Of a stretch of DNA of 64,000 nucleotides, positions 1-8,913 are shown piece after piece. The DNA lies in NCBI GenBank assembly GCA_045646845.1, contig JAZRLO010000001.1:62001-126000 (forward strand), read 5' to 3'. Origin of the DNA: HGM04593 sp045646845. GTDB taxonomy: Bacteria; Bacteroidota; Bacteroidia; Bacteroidales; Bacteroidaceae. Position numbers and translations under genes: made by a program. The notes beneath the pieces are model-generated. The model saw only the letters and a list, made by a program, of their open reading frames with translations, was not told the origin of the DNA and did no database searches. Positions within the stretch are counted from its first letter, which is position 1. Each line of letters begins with the position of its first letter.

Positions 1-659
1 CTCTCGTAATGAGACTTGTTATCGCGTGGAGCGATTGTACTTTTTTCGGCTATAGAAAAATCTGTATTTACTTTTGTCGCCTTTATGCCGTAGTGCTTTG
101 CCATTTTGACATCGCTCACAGGGTGGTCACCGAAATGTTCCCAATGTTGTGGTTTTAGCTTCTCTTTCAGCTTTTTATATAATGCACCGTTTGATTTGCG
201 AGCATTCCATTCACACGAGACATAAACAGTCTCAAAGTGTTCAATGCATCCTTCACGCTCAAGCACCTCTTTAAGAAAATCACTTGGCATATACATGTCA
301 GAGATAAAACTGATTGTATAGCCCTCTTTGCGTTTCTTTTTTATGATGTCCCTTATTGCCGGGTTTGCTATCAAGTTCTCTGCTTCAACGCACTTTTCAG
401 CCTCAATCAATTGTGCAGGTGTGTATTCGGCAAAGCCTGCAATCTCCTCACTGTTGTATATGTCCTCAATCGTTACATCTTTACCGGGTGCTCGTCTCCT
501 GGCCTCGCATTCTGCGCCTTTGCGCCAAAGGAGGAAATCGTCTCGCTTGGCTTTGTCGTTAGGGTACAACTTGTGTGCAAGGATATAGAATATGTTTTCC
601 GGCTTACCGCATTTGCGTATCAGCGTGGTATCAAATATGTCAAACGATGCGAGTTTCAT
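1..659 (-). CDS. HAD-superfamily hydrolase in the polysaccharide locus (partial, 3' end outside window)
   Basis: About 219 residues are visible before the gene runs off the left edge. The HAD core is readable: a DIFDT loop with the likely nucleophile D7, the ISD motif at about residue 120, a lysine at 164, and GD/SD acidic residues at 187-193. The residue two after the nucleophile is Phe rather than Asp, as in haloacid-dehalogenase-type members and unlike classical HAD phosphatases. The ATG overlaps the TAA of the upstream acyltransferase gene (TAATG), so the two are probably translationally coupled in the capsule operon. HAD proteins of this length are often found beside or fused to glycosyltransferases in polysaccharide loci. 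The substrate is unknown, and a fused downstream domain outside the window cannot be excluded. Confidence 0.75.
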   Translation of the reverse strand, partial: MKLASFDIFDTTLIRKCGKPENIFYILAHKLYPNDKAKRDDFLLWRKGAECEARRRAPGKDVTIEDIYNSEEIAGFAEYTPAQLIEAEKCVEAENLIANPAIRDIIKKKRKEGYTISFISDMYMPSDFLKEVLEREGCIEHFETVYVSCEWNARKSNGALYKKLKEKLKPQHWEHFGDHPVSDVKMAKHYGIKATKVNTDFSIAEKSTIAPRDNKSHYE

Positions 660-1651
660 TATTCGTATAGTCTGTTTAGTCTATATGTAATTTTGCTTGT
701 CAGATGGTCTATTCCTGTATATTTGAACAAAAACATTCTGCCTTTGTCTATGAAAGCAGAAAATATAATCACAGCAATACCAAAGAGATATAAGTATAGT
801 GTATTGGGCATATAGCCTTGGAATTTGTTCAATAAATCTACGATATATGTTCTCATGAGCCCCTGCTCGTGTATCAGGTATGCAGCAAATACGTGTGGCG
901 CAATGAAAGAGGCTGTTTTTGCAATAATTCCGTTGTTGGGTATATGCAAATTTTTGAACCACATGAAAGTAGCTATTGCTAAACTCCAAGTGATTAGCGA
1001 ATTATAACCTAAACAAATGACCCCCTGTCCGTATATATTACAAATGTTGTACAAAATTAACAAGCATAGTGTTGCGATTCCCCAATATTTGAATTCAGGC
1101 CCATGTAACCTCAAATAACCACCTGTGATGAATACAATAATCATCCATAAAAGTGAGAAACTATTACCAAATAGTTCACCGAAAGGAAATACTGTCAAAA
1201 GAGATGAACCTATCAGTAATAATGTTACAAGCAATATTTGATATTGTCTTTTGCTTATCGTTGTACAAACTTTGCAGATGAATGGTGATAGAAGAATGAC
1301 TGCAAGATATTTATTCACAAACCAATAACTGAACTTTGTTGGTGCAAAAGGCATTATTGATTTTGCGATGTCATATAGATTCGCTTTGCCAAGCAAGTAC
1401 AATATAATTGTTATTGTAAATGTATAAAAGATGGTCTCAAGTATAACTCTTAAAACTCTTTCAATCTTGAACTTTGATGTAATAAGAAAATATCCCGAAA
1501 TTAGAACAAAACAATTGACGGCATGAGGCGCAATGGTTGCAAATGAGGAGAATGACTCAATTCCAGATCGTCCACCAACATGCCCGACAATAATAAAAAG
1601 CATACATAGTATGCGCAGTATTTCAAGATTTATTTGTCTTTGTGCTTTCAT
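659..1651 (-). CDS. Acyltransferase family 3 membrane protein (O-acyltransferase)
   Basis: A 330-residue integral membrane protein with about ten hydrophobic segments. The first segment reads ILRILCMLFIIVGHVGG and carries the conserved His of the acyltransferase-3 (OafA/WecH/YiaH-like) family. Members transfer acetyl or other acyl groups across the inner membrane to sugars, so the likely role is O-acylation of the capsule repeat unit or its lipid-linked precursor. The ATG overlaps the TGA of the preceding GT2 gene by 4 bases, and the stop overlaps the HAD gene start, which places it inside the capsule operon. Length is normal for the family. The acyl donor and the acceptor sugar cannot be told from sequence. 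Confidence 0.85.
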   Translation of the reverse strand: MKAQRQINLEILRILCMLFIIVGHVGGRSGIESFSSFATIAPHAVNCFVLISGYFLITSKFKIERVLRVILETIFYTFTITIILYLLGKANLYDIAKSIMPFAPTKFSYWFVNKYLAVILLSPFICKVCTTISKRQYQILLVTLLLIGSSLLTVFPFGELFGNSFSLLWMIIVFITGGYLRLHGPEFKYWGIATLCLLILYNICNIYGQGVICLGYNSLITWSLAIATFMWFKNLHIPNNGIIAKTASFIAPHVFAAYLIHEQGLMRTYIVDLLNKFQGYMPNTLYLYLFGIAVIIFSAFIDKGRMFLFKYTGIDHLTSKITYRLNRLYE

Positions 1652-2658
1652 TTTTTTATCTGTTTTTTTATTTTCAGTAAAATTGCATAAACATGTGATA
1701 TGCCTTTGAATGTTATATAAGAAAGCATACTTATCCGTTGTTTGCGTCCTTGTGCCAGCATTTTCTCCTTTTTTGCGTATTCAAAAGCGTCTTTTATGAT
1801 TTTTGTGGCTTCTTTAGCAAACTCAGCCTTGTGGTGATTGTAAAAGTAAAAATCTCTTTGGCAGTACATGAGGTTTAAAATATAATCCCTCTGTAATTTC
1901 CTGAAGACACCGCAGTCGGTATAATTCTTCTTTGCAAATTCATAGATTGCGGTATTGGTAGTCAGGAAGTTATAGCGTTTGATGTCTTTTAGATGCATCA
2001 AACTCTCAGAATGTTGCCTATAATGGTATTTTGTATTGACAAATGCGACCTTATTGCAACTGAACAAAAGACGACGTTGGTCTATTTCGTCAACGTATGC
2101 AAAACTATTTTGTTCGGGATTACTTGTCGTAATATTGTTTATGTATATTCCTCTATCAATTAGTAGACCGTTTACAGAAATGGCAACTTCTCCAAGAAGA
2201 TATTTTGTGGCCTCTTTGCCACTCATTGTACTGTCAAGGTTGAAATCGTTATTGGGAATATATTTGCCAATTGATTGTCCGTCGCTATTACACAAATAAA
2301 GGGTACTAAGAACAATGTTAGAATCTGTTCCTATTTTGCGGTTATACATTTTCTCAATGTAATCGGTGTCAAGAAAATCATCGGCATCATATGTCATTAT
2401 AAGCTCTGTTCTTGTTGCTAATGCGGCTTCCATACGTGGAAGCCTGGCACCTCCGGAATTGAAACATCTTCTGATGAGTCTTATGTTCTTATGTTCATTG
2501 ATATACCCCTCGATAATTTCTACAGTATTGTCTGTGGAGCAGTCGTCGGCAATAATCAGTTCCCACTCATTGAATGTCTGTGCGATTATAGAATCAATGG
2601 CTTGAGAAATATATTTTTCGGCATTATATGCCGGCATTATTATAGAAACTTTACACAT
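1648..2658 (-). CDS. Glycosyltransferase family 2
   Basis: A 336-residue GT-A fold protein starting with the GT2 signature VSIIMPAYNAEKYISQAI. It has ADD..STDNT in the nucleotide-binding region and YDADDFLD as the metal-binding DxD-type motif near residue 95. It is predicted cytoplasmic or membrane-associated, adding one sugar of the capsule repeat unit from a nucleotide-sugar donor. It differs clearly from the other four GT2 proteins upstream (SGGARLPR in place of AGVTRARA). It is separated by 60 bases from the preceding GT2 gene and overlaps the acyltransferase gene by 4 bases. The C-terminal third is basic and may contact the membrane. Donor and linkage are unknown. Confidence 0.88.
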   Translation of the reverse strand: MCKVSIIMPAYNAEKYISQAIDSIIAQTFNEWELIIADDCSTDNTVEIIEGYINEHKNIRLIRRCFNSGGARLPRMEAALATRTELIMTYDADDFLDTDYIEKMYNRKIGTDSNIVLSTLYLCNSDGQSIGKYIPNNDFNLDSTMSGKEATKYLLGEVAISVNGLLIDRGIYINNITTSNPEQNSFAYVDEIDQRRLLFSCNKVAFVNTKYHYRQHSESLMHLKDIKRYNFLTTNTAIYEFAKKNYTDCGVFRKLQRDYILNLMYCQRDFYFYNHHKAEFAKEATKIIKDAFEYAKKEKMLAQGRKQRISMLSYITFKGISHVYAILLKIKKQIKK

Positions 2659-2718
2659 AATGTATTTTGTTAGTTGGTACGAATATATGACGTTCGCACA
2701 TATACCCCAGCGGCAGTT

Positions 2719-3693
2719 CTAATCTATCAACTTCTTGATTTTATTTTTTGCTCTTTTCAATAGTATCAGAATCTTGCGCATTCTGGGGGTTGTTGTTGTA
2801 ATCAGTAGTCGTTCTATTGGCAAACAATGGATTCTGTATGTCTTTATTTCATTCAGTAAGGTGTAGTAGAAATTGCTTCCGGTCCATTTAGGCTTGTCTG
2901 TGTAGTATCCAAAGTTGTAGTCGTAACTTAATATTTTGCCAATAACAACGTATTTTGCGTAGACTGTGAGTTCTTCTGTCGGGATGGCATCTTTCTTATA
3001 TTTGAAGAACAACTCTTCATATTCTGGGCTGCCGTTAAAGGTGTGCATTATGCTTTCATCGTGCTGTCTGTAATAATATACGCATTGTGTTGTTGTCATA
3101 ACATCATGTTTGTTATTGAAGGCAATCCTTGTGTTTGCTATGGAATCTTCGCCCATAATGATATTTTGTGGGATATCGAATATCTCCGGCATGAGTAGTG
3201 AACGCCTTATTAGCTTGCAGTAAGGCCCGCTGTCTATGCCCATAATCATATTTTTCCTATAGTCGGCTGGGGAAATGCTTTTTGTGATGCTAGACTTCTC
3301 ATTGGTAAAAACTGTTGTTTTGCACTTAAACCGCTTTAATGTTCCAGTTGCGATGTCGGTGTCCGGCTTTAAGATTGAAATAAGAGTTTCGAGCGCGTTG
3401 TTGGGCATAAGGTCATCGGCGTCGGCAAACGTGATGAATTCGCAATCTTCAGCCTCTTCCACACCGTGTGCTCTTGCGCGGGTAGCTCCTGCATTCTGTT
3501 GATGGATTACAGTTATTCGAGTGTCCTTTTTTGCATATTCATCGCATATTTTTCCTGCATTGTCGGGCGTCCCGTCATCAACAAGTATAAGACGAAAGTG
3601 CGTATAAGTCTGTGCAAGAATGCTCTCAATGCATTCTGCGATATATTTCTCTGCTTTATATACTGGAACAACAACTCCAATATTATGATTCAT
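2719..3693 (-). CDS. Glycosyltransferase family 2 (mosaic paralogue A)
   Basis: A 324-residue GT2 enzyme. The N-terminal 95 residues (IGVVVPVYKAEKYIAECI, LVDDGTPDNAG, TFADADDLMP) are almost the same as in the two genes starting at 4655 and 6674, while the rest is different. Metal-binding ADADD lies near residue 92. The later segment GPYCKLIRRSLL followed by YYYRQHDESIMHTF is typical of Bacteroides capsule GT2 proteins. It should transfer one sugar during repeat-unit assembly. Its ATG overlaps the stop of the upstream paralogue by 4 bases, so it is in the same operon. The pattern of conserved head and divergent tail suggests recombination between paralogues or duplication followed by replacement of the acceptor domain. 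Confidence 0.88.
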   Translation of the reverse strand: MNHNIGVVVPVYKAEKYIAECIESILAQTYTHFRLILVDDGTPDNAGKICDEYAKKDTRITVIHQQNAGATRARAHGVEEAEDCEFITFADADDLMPNNALETLISILKPDTDIATGTLKRFKCKTTVFTNEKSSITKSISPADYRKNMIMGIDSGPYCKLIRRSLLMPEIFDIPQNIIMGEDSIANTRIAFNNKHDVMTTTQCVYYYRQHDESIMHTFNGSPEYEELFFKYKKDAIPTEELTVYAKYVVIGKILSYDYNFGYYTDKPKWTGSNFYYTLLNEIKTYRIHCLPIERLLITTTTPRMRKILILLKRAKNKIKKLID

Positions 3694-4655
3694 CGGTTTT
3701 TAATATGAAAAGTATTAATTAATATAGTGCTAATCTTCTTGATGTTTATTGCGATGAAACGGATTATGGGGTTGGTGTTATAGAATAACAATCGTTCAAT
3801 GCCATCAAGCTTGTAACCCGTTGTTCTTATGTCGTTTTCCAAATCAGTATAGAATTTGCAATCGGTCATCTCGGTGCAGTGATATTTAAAGCCCCAGATA
3901 TTTCTCCAGCTTAACAGTCTTCGCTCTATTGTGTATGGTATAAATTGTTGTCTGTTTTTTATTGGTATTGCCTCCATTTTCAATTGAAACAGTTTCGTTT
4001 CGTATTCATGGGTTGTCGTGAATGTATTTGCAACGCTCTCGGGATGATACTTGTAGTTGTATAGACACTTTTCTATGAACTTTATATTTTTACCGCAGCT
4101 GTATGCGATGCGTAGGTTCATTATTATATCCTCACTGAATTTGATTTCTTGGGGAATCTCAAGGATATGTTTCGTGAATAGCTTCCTTCTGTACAACTTG
4201 CCCCAGACCGCAATGCACATACTCTTGTCCTTGAGCAGCATCTGCACAAAATCCTCTATGTTGACGATACTTTTTGACGGACTGAAATTATTATCAATAT
4301 ATGACATTACAATATCAGTTTCCTCGTCTATGTCATTGATTAATGTTTCAAGACACACTTTTTTAATGGTGTCATCTGCATCCACAAAAGTAATGAACTC
4401 GCAATCCTCAGCCTCTTCTACACCTCGTGCACGAGCGCGTGTTACACCAGCATTCTCTTGGTGAATAACTGTTATGCGTGAGTCTTTTTTCGCGTATTCA
4501 TCGCATATTTCACCGGCATTGTCGGGTGTGCCGTCATCTACAAGTATAAGACGGAATTTTGTGTATGTCTGCGCAAGAATGCTTTCAATGCACTCTGCAA
4601 TATATTTTTCTACCTTGTAAACAGGAACAATTACGCCAATTAATCTCTGTTTCAT
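3690..4655 (-). CDS. Glycosyltransferase family 2 (mosaic paralogue B)
   Basis: A 321-residue GT2 enzyme read from the ATG at 4655. A start 30 bases further upstream is open, but the two paralogues begin at the position matching 4655. The conserved head is IGVIVPVYKVEKYIAECI with LVDDGTPDNAGEICDEYA and VDADDTIKKV as the metal motif. The middle WGKLYRRKLF and NYKYHPESVANTFT match the acceptor-side pattern of capsule GT2 enzymes. The C-terminal half is AT-rich and shares little with paralogues A and C. It probably adds one sugar of the repeat unit; donor and linkage are unknown. It overlaps paralogue A by 4 bases and follows the 4710-5684 gene after a short gap. Confidence 0.87.
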   Translation of the reverse strand: MKQRLIGVIVPVYKVEKYIAECIESILAQTYTKFRLILVDDGTPDNAGEICDEYAKKDSRITVIHQENAGVTRARARGVEEAEDCEFITFVDADDTIKKVCLETLINDIDEETDIVMSYIDNNFSPSKSIVNIEDFVQMLLKDKSMCIAVWGKLYRRKLFTKHILEIPQEIKFSEDIIMNLRIAYSCGKNIKFIEKCLYNYKYHPESVANTFTTTHEYETKLFQLKMEAIPIKNRQQFIPYTIERRLLSWRNIWGFKYHCTEMTDCKFYTDLENDIRTTGYKLDGIERLLFYNTNPIIRFIAINIKKISTILINTFHIKNR

Positions 4656-4709
4656 TATTCTGTACACTATGTGGCTTTTGGACATTTATCAGTCATAGAC
4701 ATTGAACAT

Positions 4710-5684
4710 TCAGAATTTTCGTTTTATGAATTGTATGAATCTGATAGTTAAAATGTTTATCTGATATAAGTAATAAGCTAATACAGGGTGTCCTTTCAGG
4801 GCCAATGCAAGAAAATAGCCTAAAGGAAGTTTTGGGTTATACCTATTATGTTGTTTTATAATGCGTGCGGCAGTCTCCTTGAATAGGTCTTTAATGTCTT
4901 TCGTATTCTTTGAGAGAAAAAGAGTAGTTATAATTCTTTTCTTGATAACAAAGAAATCGTCATACTCCTTCTTGTCAAGAATCTTTTCATACTCCTTGAC
5001 TGTGATGATGCGGGAAGAAATAATTTTTACGTTTTTGGATTGGCTTGCAGAAGAAATATTGTCCATCTTGTAGTGATAGAAGGCTTTTGGAAGATATGTT
5101 ACTTTTATATTCTTTGCCAATAGCCTGATGTTGAAGAGCTCATCCTCGGCTAGATATACATTTGTTGGGTGGAAAGCAAGACTATGACAGCACTCTCTGC
5201 GAACGAGCTTGTTACACAAGCTACCGTGCAGTTGTTCATTTATTATTTTTGAAATGATTTCTTTTGCATCTGGGGCTTCGGGCAAATTTTGTTTAGAATA
5301 TTCAATCTCGCCATCTTTCTCTATAATGTAATCACATATGACCATATCTGCATTATTACTTATAGAGCATTTAAGCATTTCTTCAAGCATGGTCGGCTCA
5401 ATCCAATCATCCGGGTCGCAATGGATAATATAATCTCCTATTGAATTATTTAATCCAGTTTGGCGTGCTACACTTACTCCACCATTTTTTTGATGAATAA
5501 CCTTGAAACGCTTGTCTTTTGTTGCATATTCATCACAAATCATCCCGCAGTTATCAGGGCTGCCATCATCAACAAGAATTGCCTCCCAATTTGTATATGT
5601 TTGAGAAAGAATGGAATCCAAACACTTACTGATATACTTCTCGGAATTGTAGATAGGGATGATTACAGAAATTTTGCTATTCAT
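4710..5684 (-). CDS. Glycosyltransferase family 2
   Basis: A 324-residue GT2 protein: ISVIIPIYNSEKYISKCL at the N-terminus, LVDDGSPDNCG in the nucleotide-binding region, and HCDPDDWIEPTMLEEML with the acidic metal motif. The segment LHGSLCNKLVRRECC follows, and the C-terminal quarter is basic and hydrophobic. The head is related to the flanking paralogues but clearly more diverged (GGVSVARQTGL in place of AGVTRARARGV). It lies between paralogues B and C with gaps of 18 and over 20 bases, in the same direction. The inferred role is addition of one sugar to the capsule repeat unit. Which sugar is unknown. Confidence 0.87.
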   Translation of the reverse strand: MNSKISVIIPIYNSEKYISKCLDSILSQTYTNWEAILVDDGSPDNCGMICDEYATKDKRFKVIHQKNGGVSVARQTGLNNSIGDYIIHCDPDDWIEPTMLEEMLKCSISNNADMVICDYIIEKDGEIEYSKQNLPEAPDAKEIISKIINEQLHGSLCNKLVRRECCHSLAFHPTNVYLAEDELFNIRLLAKNIKVTYLPKAFYHYKMDNISSASQSKNVKIISSRIITVKEYEKILDKKEYDDFFVIKKRIITTLFLSKNTKDIKDLFKETAARIIKQHNRYNPKLPLGYFLALALKGHPVLAYYLYQINILTIRFIQFIKRKF

Positions 5685-5702
5685 TACTTTTTTGTTGGAT
5701 TG

Positions 5703-6674
5703 CTATAGCTTAAACATATAGTACGCTTTCCTGCATAGGATAATTAAAATCCTGCTTACAACATTTGTGTTATATAATAATAGTTTTTCAAATATGGGTA
5801 AATCTATTTTATATTTTTTAATATCTTTCTTTAGTAAAATGTGTAGTTTGCTATTAGACCATATAGGTTTTTTAAATTCATTACTTCCATTTTGTCTGCA
5901 GAAATAGATTCTTCTCCAAACATACGCATCAGAAAAATCATTAAAACAACTTTGGGGTATTGTATTTAATAGTTCCTCTCTATATAGTTCTTCATATTCT
6001 GCAGTATGATTAAATCTGCTACAAATACCATTACTATGTTGGCGATAGAAGTATAGTGGCTTATTTATAAGTTTTACGTTTTTTTTACTTTCAAAAGCAA
6101 TTTTGATGTTCATAAGAGCATCCTCGCCATATACGATTTTCATAGGTGTGTCAAACGTTTTCTCATTAAAAAGTTTTTCGCGAAAAAGCTTTCCCCATGG
6201 CATTCCACCGTCTAAACATATGAGTTTCTTTATATATTTTCTTATTTCAATATTTTTTATACCTCCATATGAACCAATTGGATTATACATCTTATCTTCA
6301 GTCGAATAGCAAGTGCACATTACAATTTCAACGTCATTATTCATTGCATTGCATAATTCTACAAGATAAATGGTCGATATTGTGTCATCGCCATCCACAA
6401 ATGTTATGAATTCACAATCACTTGCCTCTTCAACGCCTCGGGCACGTGCGCGGGTTACACCGGCATTCTCTTGGTGAATTACAGTGATGCGCGTGTCCTT
6501 TTTTGCGTATTCATCGCATATTTTCCCGGCATTATCAGGTGAACCATCATCTACTAATATCAGACGGAAGTTTGTATATGTCTGTGCAAGAATGCTTTCA
6601 ATGCACTCTGCTATATATTTCTCAACCTTGTAAACAGGCACGATTACTCCAATGAGGCCTTTTTTTGTATTCAT
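5703..6674 (-). CDS. Glycosyltransferase family 2 (mosaic paralogue C)
   Basis: A 323-residue GT2 enzyme with the conserved head LIGVIVPVYKVEKYIAECI, LVDDGSPDNAGKICDEYA and FVDGDDTIST (GDD in place of ADD at the metal site). The remainder, for example PWGKLFREKLFNEKTF and YFYRQHSNGICSRF, is very AT-rich. Start and stop are tightly packed: its ATG overlaps the pyruvyl transferase stop by one base. It is the first glycosyltransferase in transcription order after the pyruvyl transferase. No dedicated initiating sugar-phosphate transferase (WbaP/WecA-like) is visible in the window, so chain initiation must be encoded elsewhere or outside the left edge. Substrate unknown. Confidence 0.88.
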   Translation of the reverse strand: MNTKKGLIGVIVPVYKVEKYIAECIESILAQTYTNFRLILVDDGSPDNAGKICDEYAKKDTRITVIHQENAGVTRARARGVEEASDCEFITFVDGDDTISTIYLVELCNAMNNDVEIVMCTCYSTEDKMYNPIGSYGGIKNIEIRKYIKKLICLDGGMPWGKLFREKLFNEKTFDTPMKIVYGEDALMNIKIAFESKKNVKLINKPLYFYRQHSNGICSRFNHTAEYEELYREELLNTIPQSCFNDFSDAYVWRRIYFCRQNGSNEFKKPIWSNSKLHILLKKDIKKYKIDLPIFEKLLLYNTNVVSRILIILCRKAYYMFKL

Positions 6675-7747
6675 TATTTTAAATTCTTGGCCAAAAATGA
6701 TAATGATTTTTCTTTCAATTTTGAGTGTCTGTAATTTACTTTTTCGTAATCTATAGGACTTATTTCCATATTCGCGAGGTCATCCACTTCAATAGTTCTG
6801 TCGCTGATATTAAGTTCACTTAATAAGTTTATGTACCTGCCATCGTGCCCATTGTGTGTTTTTAGTGCATAAACATCCTTATTGAATATTACAGAGAATA
6901 CAGTTGCATGGAATGATGTTGTGAAAATGTATTTTGCGTTTTTAATCCATCCAAGAAACTCTGTCGGTGACTGCGCTACGTCGAAAATATTCACTAGTTT
7001 ACAGTTCTCCCTCTTTGCAAAGTGTTTAAGTTCTTCATTAAGTTTTGAAACGTTTTTAACTTCCTGGAGAAAATATGTAAGTATGTAATCTCTTTTTTCT
7101 TTGACCTTATTTGCAATACATTCCCATTTCTCCTTTTCTAATAGCATGGTTGGATCTATAACAACCTCGCTTTCAACACCTATATGCTCCTTGATGTATG
7201 TTTGGAAACTATCCTCGCGGAATGATATTGAATTGAAGTTATGATAATATCTTGTCAGGTCCTCTGTACCAATTTCTTTCAAAGAATCAATATTCCCGCT
7301 TATACCATAACCCAACACTTTGTTTACTTTATTAGGAAATTCTGCAAAGTAAATCTCATCTATGCCGTTTGTACAGTGTAAACCCCAAACTTGATCACTA
7401 CCGATAATTATAGTATCATATTGGCAGAGAATTGACTTGTTCTTGTCAAGAGCCTTACTTGTTTTTAGGTATCGTGCTCTAAATAACAGATATTTTGTAT
7501 ATGGTAGTAACTTTCTAGGTAGAACCTTAAAAAAATAACCATAATACCATCGCGGTCTTTTGAGAACGTTCTGTAATTCTTTTTTCTTAATTGGCTTGTA
7601 ATATTTTTCAATATATGGCTGTTTGTAATTGATTATTTCAGCATTATACCCTAGTGCCTTGACCGTTTCTTGCAGTGCATAACACTGTAGAACTGCACCA
7701 TAGTTGTTTGCTCTATGAAATGTCAGTATGCCAACTTTTCTTTTCAT
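6674..7747 (-). CDS. Polysaccharide pyruvyl transferase family protein
   Basis: A 357-residue protein with the family layout: N-terminal GILTFHRANNYGAVLQCYAL, central IIIGSDQVWGLHC (the GSDQVW signature), and C-terminal ILTYFLQEV plus TTSFHATVFSVIFNKDVY. This family (CsaB/WcaK type) transfers pyruvate from phosphoenolpyruvate to form a ketal on a sugar, giving an acidic substituent. It overlaps the FrhB-like gene upstream by 4 bases. This pairing recurs in Bacteroides capsule loci, so the two may act together, though how is not established. The predicted location is cytoplasmic, acting on lipid-linked intermediates. Some members of the wider family may carry out other reactions. Confidence 0.88.
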   Translation of the reverse strand: MKRKVGILTFHRANNYGAVLQCYALQETVKALGYNAEIINYKQPYIEKYYKPIKKKELQNVLKRPRWYYGYFFKVLPRKLLPYTKYLLFRARYLKTSKALDKNKSILCQYDTIIIGSDQVWGLHCTNGIDEIYFAEFPNKVNKVLGYGISGNIDSLKEIGTEDLTRYYHNFNSISFREDSFQTYIKEHIGVESEVVIDPTMLLEKEKWECIANKVKEKRDYILTYFLQEVKNVSKLNEELKHFAKRENCKLVNIFDVAQSPTEFLGWIKNAKYIFTTSFHATVFSVIFNKDVYALKTHNGHDGRYINLLSELNISDRTIEVDDLANMEISPIDYEKVNYRHSKLKEKSLSFLAKNLK

Positions 7748-8913
7748 CGTTTAAGAATTCTATGAGTAATATTCCATTTAATCTTTCGTATGATTTCTGT
7801 AATTTTGTTAGGTTTATTGGTTTTTCCGTATTTCTTTAATACGTATTCAACACCTCTGTTTTTGTAATTTTCTTCAAATTTATGTCTCTGCGGAGATGTG
7901 TAGCTCGGTTGGTTGAGTGGGTGGTTCTGTTCCCTGGCAATTTTCAACGTTGTTCTAATAATGTGCAGGTCTTCTATGACTGTATTGAAAATTTCTTTAC
8001 CCCTTGGTGAGTTTATAAGTACTAATGATACTCCTTTATCATCTTTGTTAAACTCAATATTAACATTTTCCCATCCCCAAAAATCCGCCAATGTTATATC
8101 AGAAGGTCGTGTGACGTTAGTGAAATGACAAGCGCCGCAAGAATGACGGAGCATGATATGCTTATAAAATAGGTCAGTGTAAGTGCCGTTTATTACCTTT
8201 TCCCCATTTATGATAAAAGATTCTTTGTGCGCGGTCCATCCACAAGCCTCTTTGTCCCGGAATGAAACAGTTGTTGCTTTGCCATGATATTCTGTTTCAA
8301 TATATGCAAGATAATCTCTCCAGATGTATGGCGAAGGTACTCCATGACAAACGATGTCTATCGTGATCAAATTTTTAGAGTCTGTTCTTGATGTTTCCAA
8401 ATATGAATGCAAACCGGATGTTTGGCAAGGTGTTCCAGAAAAACAGACAAGCAAACCATCCTTTAGGTCTCTCCTTACGCTTTTGAATGTATTGCTCAAA
8501 TCGCTCTGTACATACTTACTGCCACGGAATTCATCGCGTTCTTCTTTGCTTGTTGCCCGTTTGTGTGTTACAACAAAATGTCCTTTGTATCCTGCGCCAT
8601 ATACAACGCCTCCATTGGAGAGAACGTAGTCTGTAATTGCAATAAACATTGCACCGCTGCGGCTGTTCTCTATTTCTGCTATATTCTTATGCCTAACTGC
8701 ATAGACTTCAATTTCATCAATATCGTTTTTCTTGTAGTTTTTATTGAAAGAACACACTTTGCTGCACAAATTGCATTTTGTGCATTTGTTTTCGTCTATA
8801 GCAGGATAAAGGAAACCCAGACTGTCGGGTTTCATAGAAATTGCACCTTGTGGGCATATACTCTCACACGCTGTGCATCCACAACAATCTTTGGGGTTAG
8901 TAATAGATATCAT
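7744..8913 (-). CDS. 4Fe-4S / coenzyme F420 hydrogenase beta-subunit (FrhB)-like protein
   Basis: A 389-residue protein. It starts with two ferredoxin-type clusters, CCGCTACESICP near residue 10 and CTKCNLCSKVC near residue 42. These are followed by an FrhB-like N domain (RSGAMFIAITDYVLSNGG) and the C-terminal domain (FSGTPCQTSGL, DIVCHGVPSP, CGACHF, DITLADFWGW). In methanogens FrhB binds FAD and iron-sulfur clusters and reduces F420. Bacteroidales do not make F420, so here it is probably a flavin/iron-sulfur redox enzyme acting on a sugar or on the pyruvyl transferase pathway. It overlaps its neighbours by 4 bases on both sides, in the middle of the capsule operon. The reaction is unknown. 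Confidence 0.88.
   Translation of the reverse strand: MISITNPKDCCGCTACESICPQGAISMKPDSLGFLYPAIDENKCTKCNLCSKVCSFNKNYKKNDIDEIEVYAVRHKNIAEIENSRSGAMFIAITDYVLSNGGVVYGAGYKGHFVVTHKRATSKEERDEFRGSKYVQSDLSNTFKSVRRDLKDGLLVCFSGTPCQTSGLHSYLETSRTDSKNLITIDIVCHGVPSPYIWRDYLAYIETEYHGKATTVSFRDKEACGWTAHKESFIINGEKVINGTYTDLFYKHIMLRHSCGACHFTNVTRPSDITLADFWGWENVNIEFNKDDKGVSLVLINSPRGKEIFNTVIEDLHIIRTTLKIAREQNHPLNQPSYTSPQRHKFEENYKNRGVEYVLKKYGKTNKPNKITEIIRKIKWNITHRILKR

Noticed and set aside
237..815. 192-residue plus-strand open frame at the left edge
   Set aside because: Lies opposite the HAD hydrolase, whose catalytic motifs are readable on the minus strand.
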